Shown: one piece after another, positions 57,317 through 64,000 of the stretch
How the letters are laid out: every line of letters starts with the position of its first letter
Position numbering within the stretch: position 1 is the first letter of the stretch
Source: Baekduia alba
Lineage (GTDB): Bacteria > Actinomycetota > Thermoleophilia > Solirubrobacterales > Solirubrobacteraceae
Direction of reading: 5' to 3'
Assembly: GCF_028416635.1 (NCBI RefSeq)
Contig: NZ_CP114013.1
Location: 4,960,001 to 5,024,000 of the forward strand
Length of the DNA: 64,000 nucleotides
Position numbers and translations under genes: made by a program
Notes under the pieces: generated by a model
The model's database searches: none
Seen by the model: only the letters and a program-made list of their open reading frames with translations
Told to the model about the DNA's origin: nothing

Positions 57317-58743
57317 GGCTGGTCGGCCTCGACGTCGGGACCTCGTCGACCAAGGGGCTCGTCATCGACGAGACCGGCGCGGTCCTGGCCGAGGCCGAGC
57401 GCGCGTACCCGCTCGCGTCGCCGCGGCCCGGCTGGGCCGAGCAGGATCCCGAGGACTGGTGGCGCGCGGCCGAGGCGATCCTCGCTGAGTTACGCGCGCA
57501 CGAGGCCGACGGCATCGGGCTGACCGGGCAGATGCACGGGCTCGTCGTCCTCGGCGCGGACGACCGCCCGCTGCGGCCCGCGATCCTCTGGAACGACGGG
57601 CGCAGCCAGCCGCAGTGCGACGCGATCGAGGCGCGACTGGGCGTCGAGCGGCTCGTCGCGCTGAGCGGCAACCGCGCGCTGGCCGGCTTCACCGCGCCGA
57701 AGCTCCTGTGGCTGGCCGAGCACGAGCCCGACACCTACAACAAGATCCGGCACGTGCTGCTGCCCAAGGACTACGTGCGCTTCCGGCTGTGCGGCGAGCG
57801 CGCGACCGACGTCGCCGACGCGTCGGGCACGCTGCTGCTCGACGTCGGCGCGCGCGCCTGGAGCACGCCGCTGCTGGAGGCCTTCGGCGTCGACCCCGCG
57901 TGGCTGCCGCGGCTGCACGAGAGCGTCGAGGTCAGCGGCACGACGCGCGACGGCGTCCCGATCGCGGCCGGCGCCGGCGACCAGGCCGCGGGCGCGCTGG
58001 GCATGGGCGTCGTCGACGCGGCCGGCCCGGCGTCGATCGTCCTCGGGACCAGCGGCGTGGTCTTCGCCGCGCGCGACGGCTACGCGCCCGACCCGCAGGG
58101 CCGGCTGCACGCGTTCTGCCACGCGGTCCCGGACGCGTGGCACGTGATGGGCGTCGAGCTTTCGGCCGCCGGGGCCCTGCGCTGGCTGCGCGACGCGACG
58201 AGCGGGCCGGACGGCGTGAGCTACGACGCGCTGACCACCGCGGCCGCGCGCTGGGCGCCCGGCGTCGAGGGCCTGCGCTTCGCGCCGTATCTGACCGGCG
58301 AGCGCACGCCCCACGCCGACGCCGACGTCCGCGCGGCGTTCGTCGGCCTCGGACTGCGCCACGACCGCGGCGCGCTGGTCCGCGCCGTGCTCGAGGGCGT
58401 CGCGCACGGGCTCGCCGACGGCTGGGACCTGATCGACCCCAAGCCGGCGCTCGGCCGCCTCTCCGGCGGCGGCGCACGCTCGGAGCTGTGGACCGCGATC
58501 GTCGCCGCGACGCTCGACGTCCCACTGGAGCGCACCGCATCCAACGCGGGCGCGGCCTTCGGCGCGGCGCTCCTGGGCGGCGTCGCGGGCGGCACCTTCG
58601 CCGACGTCCGCGCGGCCGTCGCCGCGTGCGTCGCGCCCACCGCGCGCGTCGACCCCGACCCCGAGCTGGTCGCCGCCTACGCGGCGCAGCGCGCCGGCTT
58701 CGCCGCGCTGTACCCGCTGCTGCGCGAGCTGCCTGGGGGCTAG
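57313..58743 (+). CDS. xylB: Xylulokinase
   Basis: A 476-aa FGGY-family kinase that phosphorylates D-xylulose to D-xylulose 5-phosphate, feeding the pentose phosphate pathway. The phosphate-binding start is GLDVGTSSTKGLVID. The substrate segment GLTGQMHGLVVL and ILWNDGRSQPQCDAI are typical of XylB. The catalytic Asp is in AGAGDQAAGALG, and the second ATP motif is LSGGGARSELWTAI. The GTG at 57313 overlaps the xylH stop. Its own stop overlaps that of the convergent ltrA-like gene. Confidence 0.95.
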   Translation: MRLVGLDVGTSSTKGLVIDETGAVLAEAERAYPLASPRPGWAEQDPEDWWRAAEAILAELRAHEADGIGLTGQMHGLVVLGADDRPLRPAILWNDGRSQPQCDAIEARLGVERLVALSGNRALAGFTAPKLLWLAEHEPDTYNKIRHVLLPKDYVRFRLCGERATDVADASGTLLLDVGARAWSTPLLEAFGVDPAWLPRLHESVEVSGTTRDGVPIAAGAGDQAAGALGMGVVDAAGPASIVLGTSGVVFAARDGYAPDPQGRLHAFCHAVPDAWHVMGVELSAAGALRWLRDATSGPDGVSYDALTTAAARWAPGVEGLRFAPYLTGERTPHADADVRAAFVGLGLRHDRGALVRAVLEGVAHGLADGWDLIDPKPALGRLSGGGARSELWTAIVAATLDVPLERTASNAGAAFGAALLGGVAGGTFADVRAAVAACVAPTARVDPDPELVAAYAAQRAGFAALYPLLRELPGG

Positions 58744-59957
58744 CCCTCGGCCAGCTCGGCCGCCGCGCGCTCCAGCGGTGTCGGCAGCCCCTGGCGCCGG
58801 CGGCGCGCGGCCGCGACCTGGTCGCCGGCGATCACCGCGATCAGCACCACCAGCAACGCGATCGCGACGACCAGGGCCTCGGCGTCGAGCGCGCCGAGGA
58901 CCACGCCGAGCACGACGCAGGCCGCGGCGCCCGACGGCCGGCGCCACCCGAGCGTCCCGCTGACCCGCAGGCGGAACAGCGCGTGCGCGAGCAGGTACAG
59001 CGCCGGGCCGGCGACGACCGCGACCATCTCCTTGGTCTCCAGCACCGCGCTCGGATGCGCGATGACCAGCTCGTCGCCGACGGCCGACACGACGATCGCC
59101 GCGACGAGCACGACGTGCAGGTAGGTGTAGGCGTCGCGCGCCATCGCCGTCCGGCGCGCGCCCGCGCGCTGCAGGCGCAGCTCCGCGATCTGAGCCACAC
59201 CGGTGAAGTACAGCCACCACAACGCGGCCGAGGTCAGGAACGCCGTGGCGAACGCGGCCGCGGTGTGGCCGTCGAGGCCGATCTCCGACGTCGTCGCGCC
59301 CGTCACGACGATCGACTCGCCCAACGCGATGATGATGAACAACCCGAAGCGCTCGCTGAAGTGGCCGGTCTCCACCACCCACGCGGTCGAGTCCAGGCGC
59401 CGGCCGGGCAGCCAGAACGTCACCAGCGGGCCGGCGTAGTCGATGCACAACGCGACCAGCCACAGGACCGTGCGCGTCGCGCCGCCGTCGACCAGCGCGC
59501 CCGCCATCCAGAAGACGCCGGCGATGACGAACCACGCGAGGATCGCGCCGGCGCGGGCGCGCTCCGGCTCGCCGCGGTCGGCGGCGGCGAACGTGAGGAA
59601 CGTGTGGCGCCCGATCTGGATCGCCAGGTAGCACCCGACGAACAGCAGCGCGTCCTCGCCGAAGGCGTGCGGGATCGCGACCGCCATCATCAGGCTGGCG
59701 AGCATCAGCCCGATCATCAGCAGCCGCACGACCGGCGAGTCCGGGTCCAGCTCGTTGGTGACCCACGTCGTGTAGTTCCACGACCACCAGACCACGAGCA
59801 GCAGCAGCGCCGCCTGCCCCGCGCCCTCCCACCCGAGGTGGTCGAGCAGCAGGTGGCTGATCTGCGTGACCGCGAAGACGAAGACCAGGTCGTAGAACAG
59901 CTCCAGCGACGTGGCGCGCTGCTCGTCCTGCCCGCGTGGGCGCGCGAAGTGCGTCAT
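58740..59957 (-). CDS. Low-temperature-requirement A (LtrA)-family membrane protein
   Basis: A 405-aa protein with about ten membrane segments. Diagnostic LtrA features are ATSLELFYDLVFVFAVTQIS near the start, VVWWSWNYTTWVTNELDPDS, and HFSERFGLFIIIALGESIVV in the middle. LtrA was named for a Listeria cold-growth mutant; its biochemical function is not known. It is convergent with xylB and is not part of the xylose operon. It is followed on the same strand by a LysR gene 12 bp away, upstream in transcription order. Confidence 0.92.
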   Translation of the reverse strand: MTHFARPRGQDEQRATSLELFYDLVFVFAVTQISHLLLDHLGWEGAGQAALLLLVVWWSWNYTTWVTNELDPDSPVVRLLMIGLMLASLMMAVAIPHAFGEDALLFVGCYLAIQIGRHTFLTFAAADRGEPERARAGAILAWFVIAGVFWMAGALVDGGATRTVLWLVALCIDYAGPLVTFWLPGRRLDSTAWVVETGHFSERFGLFIIIALGESIVVTGATTSEIGLDGHTAAAFATAFLTSAALWWLYFTGVAQIAELRLQRAGARRTAMARDAYTYLHVVLVAAIVVSAVGDELVIAHPSAVLETKEMVAVVAGPALYLLAHALFRLRVSGTLGWRRPSGAAACVVLGVVLGALDAEALVVAIALLVVLIAVIAGDQVAAARRRRQGLPTPLERAAAELAEG

Positions 59958-59969
59958 GTCGAGCGGAGC

Positions 59970-60860
59970 CTAAGCGGGCGCCGCGCGCGTCGCCATCTCG
60001 ACGAACGCCCGCGTGGCCGGGCTGGCGCGCCTGCCTTCCGGGGTCGCGAGCGAGATGATGAAGCGCGGGACGTGGTGGCGGATCGGGACGAACGCGACCG
60101 CGGGGTCGTCGCTGACCTGGGCCGGCGACATGATCGCCACGGCCAGGCCGTTGCGCACGAAATCGGTGACGGTCGCGACGTCGTTGATCTCGTAGGCGAT
60201 CTTGCGGTGCGCGCCGGCCGCCGCGAACGAGCGGTCGTTGGCGATCCGGATGCCCCACGCCGGCGGCAGCTCGGCGAACGGCTCGTCGACCAGCTCCTCG
60301 AGCGCGACCGACGCGCGCCGCGCCAGCCGGTGGCCCTGGTGGCAGGCGAACTTCAGCGGCGGCTCGGCCAGCAGCGTCAGCTCCAGGCCGGGCAGTCGCG
60401 CGTCGGGCAGGCCGACGAACGCGACGTCGAGCTCGCCGCTGCGCACGCGCTCGGCCTGGTCGGCGCTGCCGCCCTGGCGGACGGTCACGGCGACGCCCGG
60501 ATGCGCGGTCCGGAACGCCGAGATCGCGGACGCGACGCTGATGCCGCCCGGGCCGAGCGTCGCCTGCATGATCCCGATGCGGATCGTGCCGCGCAGGCCG
60601 CCGCGGACCTCGTCGACCGCGTGCTCGACCGCCTGCGCCGCGGCCAGCGCCGCCCGCGCCTCGTCCAGCAGCGTGCGGCCCGCGTCGCTGAGCGCGAACG
60701 TGTGCGTCGTGCGATGGAAGAGCGTGACGCCCCACTCGCGCTCCAGGTTGCGGATCGTGGCCGAGACGGCCGACTGGACGACGTGGAGCCGGTCGGCGGC
60801 GCGCGAGAACGACTGCTCCTCGGCGACGGCGACGAAGGTCTCGAGGTGGCGGAGCTCCAT
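59970..60860 (-). CDS. LysR-family transcriptional regulator
   Basis: A 296-aa LysR protein. MELRHLETFVAVAEEQSFSR and ADRLHVVQSAVSATIRNLER form the winged helix, and the effector domain is complete (GTIRIGIMQATLGPGGISVA, DVATVTDFVRNGLAVAIMSP). The conventional MELRHLETF start at 60860 is used. It is divergent from an MFS transporter, which is the likely target. LtrA lies directly downstream and may be co-transcribed. Confidence 0.9.
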   Translation of the reverse strand: MELRHLETFVAVAEEQSFSRAADRLHVVQSAVSATIRNLEREWGVTLFHRTTHTFALSDAGRTLLDEARAALAAAQAVEHAVDEVRGGLRGTIRIGIMQATLGPGGISVASAISAFRTAHPGVAVTVRQGGSADQAERVRSGELDVAFVGLPDARLPGLELTLLAEPPLKFACHQGHRLARRASVALEELVDEPFAELPPAWGIRIANDRSFAAAGAHRKIAYEINDVATVTDFVRNGLAVAIMSPAQVSDDPAVAFVPIRHHVPRFIISLATPEGRRASPATRAFVEMATRAAPA

Positions 60861-60942
60861 GGCGGCGATGGTGGTGGTCATCGCCGTCGGCGATCACGGT
60901 CAGCAATGATAAGCGTTGCCGGCGATGAGGTCCAGGCGCACC

Positions 60943-62199
60943 ATGTCCCGTGTGCCCCTCTCCCCCGCATCCATCCCCACCCGGCGCCGCCACGGCCTGG
61001 GCTTCTGGGCGGTCGCCTTCGCGTTCCTCGTGGTCATGGCGTTCTCCACCGTCCCGAGCCCGCTCTACGGCCTCTACCAGGAGCGCGACGGGTTCTCGTC
61101 GTTCGTCGTCACCATCATCTATGCGGCCTACGCGGTCGGCGTGATCGCGGCGCTGCTGCTCGCCGGCCACGTCTCGGACTGGCACGGGCGCCGGCGGGTC
61201 CTGTTGCCCGCGATCGCCACGGCGATCGTCAGCGCGCTCGTGTTCCTCGCGTGGCGCGACCTGCCCGGGCTGCTCCTCGCGCGCGTCATCAGCGGCCTGT
61301 CGGTCGGCGTCGTCACGGCGACCGCGACCGCCTACCTCGGCGAGCTGCACGCCGCGAGCCGCCCGGACGGGTCGCCGCGCCGCGCGCAGCTCATCGCGAC
61401 CGGCGTCAACGTCGGCGGCCTCGGCTTCGGCCCGCTGATCGCGGGGCTCCTCGCGGAGTGGGTCGGCGCGCCGCTCACCGTCCCCTACGTGGTGTTCCTG
61501 GTCGCGTTGTCGGTGGCCTTGGTCGTGGTCGCGCTGGCGCCCGAGACCCGCGACCGCCAGGACCCGCTGCCGGCCTACCGCATCCAGCGCCTGTCGGTCC
61601 CGGCCGAGGCGCGTGGCGCGTTCGCCGCGGCGGCCGCGGGCGCGTTCCTGGCCTTCGGCGCGCTCGGCCTCTTCACCGGCTTGGCCGCGACGTTCCTCGT
61701 CGGGACGCTGCACCAGACGTCGCACGCGCTGGCCGGCGTGACCGTCGCCGCGATGTTCGGCGCGGGCGTGCTGTCGCAGACCGTCAGCGCGACATGGGCG
61801 CCGCCCCGGACGCTGGCCGCCGGCATCGCGCTCATGCTCACCGGGATGGCGCTCGTCGTGCTCGCCGCGTGGCTGTCGACGCCGAGCCTCGGCATCTTCA
61901 TCGCCGGCGGCGCCGTCATGGGCGGCGGCGCGGGCGCGGTCTTCAAGGGCTCAGTCGCGACCGTCATCGCGATCTCGCCGGCCGAGACCCGCGCCGAGGC
62001 CCTGGCCGGCCTGTTCCTCGCCGGCTACGTCGGGCTGTCGGTGCCGGTCGTCGGCGCGGGCATCGCGCTCCAGCTCACCTCGGCCAAGGACACGCTGCTG
62101 GGGTTCGCGATCGTCGAAGGCGTCGCGATCGTCGTCGCCGCGCCGCGCCTGCTGGGCGTGAACGCGGAGCGCCGCGCGCAGCGGCTCGCCGCCGCGTAG
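60943..62199 (+). CDS. MFS transporter
   Basis: A 418-aa transporter with about 12 membrane segments. Conserved loops are LLLAGHVSDWHGRRRVLLPA (helix 2-3 loop) and ARVISGLSVGVVTATATAYL, and the second half begins near GAFAAAAAGAFLAFGALGLF. The family resembles drug and metabolite efflux proteins. An ATG at 60925 is possible if the transcript is leaderless from the TGATAA element at 60907; the ATG at 60943 has a GAGG site. It is probably regulated by the divergent LysR protein. Confidence 0.87.
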   Translation: MSRVPLSPASIPTRRRHGLGFWAVAFAFLVVMAFSTVPSPLYGLYQERDGFSSFVVTIIYAAYAVGVIAALLLAGHVSDWHGRRRVLLPAIATAIVSALVFLAWRDLPGLLLARVISGLSVGVVTATATAYLGELHAASRPDGSPRRAQLIATGVNVGGLGFGPLIAGLLAEWVGAPLTVPYVVFLVALSVALVVVALAPETRDRQDPLPAYRIQRLSVPAEARGAFAAAAAGAFLAFGALGLFTGLAATFLVGTLHQTSHALAGVTVAAMFGAGVLSQTVSATWAPPRTLAAGIALMLTGMALVVLAAWLSTPSLGIFIAGGAVMGGGAGAVFKGSVATVIAISPAETRAEALAGLFLAGYVGLSVPVVGAGIALQLTSAKDTLLGFAIVEGVAIVVAAPRLLGVNAERRAQRLAAA

Positions 62200-62239
62200 A
62201 ACTAGAATTGCCGGCCATGTTCTTGCACAGGGCCTGCAA

Positions 62240-63889
62240 ATGAACGCCGACGCGATCGTGGTCGGGGCCGGGCTCGCCGGCCTCGTGGCCACGGCGGAGC
62301 TCGTCGACGCCGGCAAGCGGGTGCTCCTGGTCGACCAGGAGCCCGAGGCGTCGCTGGGCGGCCAGGCGTTCTGGTCGTTCGGCGGGATCTTCCTGGTGGA
62401 CTCGCCCGAGCAGCGGCGGATGGGGGTCAAGGACTCCTACGACCTGGCCTGGCAGGACTGGCAGGGCACGGCGGGCTTCGACCGGCCGGAGGACCTGTGG
62501 CCCGCGCGCTGGGCCGAGGCCTACGTGCAGTGGGCGGCGGGCGAGAAGCGCGCGTGGATGCACGAGCGCGGCATCCGCTTCCTGCCGAACCCGGGCTGGG
62601 CCGAGCGCGGCGGCTACGACGCCAACGGCCACGGCAACTCGGTGCCGCGCTTCCACGTCACGTGGGGCACCGGCCCGGGCGTGATCGCGCCGTTCGTGGC
62701 CAAGGTGCGCGAGGGCGTCGCGCGCGGGCTGGTCGAGCTCAGGTTCCGTCATCGCGTGGATGCGCTGAGCATCACGGCGGGCGCGGTCGACGGCGTGAGC
62801 GGCGCCGTGCTGGCGCCGTCGACCGTGGGACGCGGCGAGGCCTCGTCGCGCGAGGTCGTCGGCGAGTTCACGCTGAGCGCCGACGCCGTCGTCGTCACCT
62901 CGGGCGGGATCGGCGGCAACCACGAGCTCGTGCGCCGCAGCTGGCCCGAGCGCCTCGGCACGCCGCCGGCGCAGATGATCTCGGGCGTGCCGGCGCACGT
63001 CGACGGGCGCATGCTGCTGATCGCGCAGGACGCCGGCGCGCGGTCGATCAACCCGGATCGCATGTGGCACTACGTCGAGGGCATCAAGAACTGGAGCCCG
63101 ATCTGGCCGATGCACGGCATCCGGATCCTGCCCGGGCCGTCGTCGCTGTGGCTCGACGCAACGGGCCACCGCCTCCCGGTCCCGCTGTTCCCGGGCTTCG
63201 ACACGCTCGGGACGCTCGACCACATCATGAAGACCGGCCACGACCACACGTGGTTCGTCCTCACGCAGAAGATCATCGAGAAGGAGTTCGCGCTGTCGGG
63301 CTCCGAGCAGAACCCGGACATCACGAGCAAGTCGATCAAGGCGGTGTTCAAGACGCGCGTGGGCAAGGGCGCGCCCGGGCCGGTCGACGCGTTCATGAAG
63401 CACGGCGAGGACTTCATCGTGGAGCGCTCGCTCGAGCGCCTCGTCGCGGGGATGCAGGCGCTGGAGCCCGACGTCGAGCTGCCGCTCGCGCAGGTCGAGC
63501 GCGAGGTGCTCGCCCGCGACCGCGAGATGGCCAACACCTACACCAAGGACCTGCAGGTCGTGGCGATGCGCGGTGCGCGCAAGTACCTGCCGGACCGCCT
63601 GGCGCGCGTCGCCGCGCCGCACCGCCTGCTCGATCCGAAGGCCGGGCCGCTGATCGCCGTGCGCCTGTCGATCCTGACGCGCAAGTCGCTCGGCGGGCTG
63701 GAGACCGATCTGTCCTCGCGCGTCCTGGCCGGCGACGGCGCGCCGATCCCGGGCCTGTTCGCGGCCGGCGAGGTCGCGGGCTTCGGCGGCGGCGGGATGC
63801 ACGGCTACCGGTCCCTGGAGGGCACGTTCCTCGGCGGCTGCCTCTTCAGCGGCCGCGCGGCCGGACGGGCGGTAGCGTTCGGCGCTTGA
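62240..63889 (+). CDS. FAD-dependent dehydrogenase, 3-ketosteroid/fumarate-reductase family
   Basis: A 549-aa flavoprotein. The FAD motif is AIVVGAGLAGLVATAELVDA, followed by LGGQAFWSFGGIFLVDS. Conserved NSVPRFHVTWGTGPGVIAPF, the flavin-proximal TSGGIGGNHELVRRSWP and the C-terminal GLFAAGEVAGFGGGGMHGYR place it in the FAD-binding dehydrogenase subgroup related to KstD and fumarate reductase. Steroid or other ring substrates are possible; none is proven. It overlaps the next gene as TTGA, a MaoC-like hydratase, suggesting one oxidation pathway. A TAGAAT near 62203 may be the -10. Confidence 0.87.
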   Translation: MNADAIVVGAGLAGLVATAELVDAGKRVLLVDQEPEASLGGQAFWSFGGIFLVDSPEQRRMGVKDSYDLAWQDWQGTAGFDRPEDLWPARWAEAYVQWAAGEKRAWMHERGIRFLPNPGWAERGGYDANGHGNSVPRFHVTWGTGPGVIAPFVAKVREGVARGLVELRFRHRVDALSITAGAVDGVSGAVLAPSTVGRGEASSREVVGEFTLSADAVVVTSGGIGGNHELVRRSWPERLGTPPAQMISGVPAHVDGRMLLIAQDAGARSINPDRMWHYVEGIKNWSPIWPMHGIRILPGPSSLWLDATGHRLPVPLFPGFDTLGTLDHIMKTGHDHTWFVLTQKIIEKEFALSGSEQNPDITSKSIKAVFKTRVGKGAPGPVDAFMKHGEDFIVERSLERLVAGMQALEPDVELPLAQVEREVLARDREMANTYTKDLQVVAMRGARKYLPDRLARVAAPHRLLDPKAGPLIAVRLSILTRKSLGGLETDLSSRVLAGDGAPIPGLFAAGEVAGFGGGGMHGYRSLEGTFLGGCLFSGRAAGRAVAFGA

Positions 63890-64000
63890 TCGCACTCGGC
63901 GAGATCGCGGCGTTCGACTACACCTGGGACGACCGCGACGTCATCTTGTACGCCTTGAGCATCGGCGCGCGGCTGCCGGGCGACCTCGGGTCGCTGTACG
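63886..64000 (+). CDS. MaoC-like enoyl-CoA hydratase, N-terminal part (cut by window edge)
   Basis: An open frame of 38 codons from a TTG at 63886 that overlaps the dehydrogenase stop. It reads LIALGEIAAFDYTWDDRDVI and LYALSIGARLPGDLGSLY, matching the N-terminus of 2-enoyl-CoA hydratase 2 / MaoC dehydratases (the YTWDDRDVILYALSIG pattern is typical). It fits a step after dehydrogenation of an acyl-CoA. Only the first part is visible. Confidence 0.75.
   Translation, partial: MIALGEIAAFDYTWDDRDVILYALSIGARLPGDLGSLY

Noticed and set aside
57490-61725. A 1,411-codon minus-strand frame and its 1,542-codon plus-strand counterpart
   Set aside because: Both run through xylB, ltrA, lysR and MFS genes with clear domains in other frames. 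The composition is typical of shadow frames in high-GC DNA.

Overview
The window is very GC-rich, tightly packed DNA from a chromosomal region. Codon use is strongly GC-biased, many genes overlap as ATGA or GTGA, some promoters look leaderless, and there are F420-type luciferase-like oxidoreductases, an FprA-type ferredoxin reductase, DUF2510 and DUF6510 proteins and a CbtAB cobalt module. Together these point to a high-GC actinobacterium, most likely Thermoleophilia/Solirubrobacterales (Conexibacter, Solirubrobacter or Baekduia-like). That placement is inference from gene content. I saw no tRNA, rRNA, CRISPR array, insertion sequence or phage.

Region by region. 1-7.5 kb: a membrane protein cut by the window edge, coupled to an alpha-oxoamine synthase-like PLP enzyme; a MetE-like methyltransferase; a PAS-GAF-GGDEF diguanylate cyclase; an M28 peptidase with an ArsR-type regulator; two more small DNA-binding proteins. 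7.7-10.8 kb: an F420-type oxidoreductase, then cbtA-cbtB behind a cobalamin riboswitch, divergent from a free-standing B12-binding protein with the CarH Wx9EH light-sensor motif. 10.8-17.6 kb: FprA, a DrrAB-like ABC exporter with a divergent TetR regulator, a siderophore-interacting protein, and a molybdenum oxidoreductase/flavoreductase/DUF6510 cluster. 17.7-21.2 kb: a translationally coupled set of response-regulator/thioredoxin-reductase fusion, cNMP-domain histidine kinase and UBP zinc finger.

24-34 kb is the most unusual part. A serine-recombinase-like protein with two recombinase-type halves and no catalytic serine precedes a five-gene, overlapping, same-strand set. That set encodes a secreted Q/S/N/D-rich repeat protein of about 1,050 aa (currently broken by one extra G), a second secreted protein with four CxxxC modules, a PKD-domain protein, an Ala/Pro-rich membrane-anchored protein and a membrane-anchored divergent kinase. 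I read this as a candidate surface-fibre or adhesin system with its own sensor.

34-50 kb: a UPF0158-nucleotidyltransferase-HEPN fusion, LysR/MFS and TetR/MFS transporter pairs, an isochorismatase-family hydrolase, a decayed family-39 glycosyltransferase, a large secreted protein, a LuxR-type ATPase regulator and a lone histidine ammonia-lyase. 50-59 kb is a complete xylose locus: xylA, an epimerase and a ROK repressor on the minus strand, divergent from xylF-xylG-xylH-xylB on the plus strand. The window closes with LtrA, LysR, MFS, an FAD-dependent dehydrogenase and the start of a MaoC-like hydratase.
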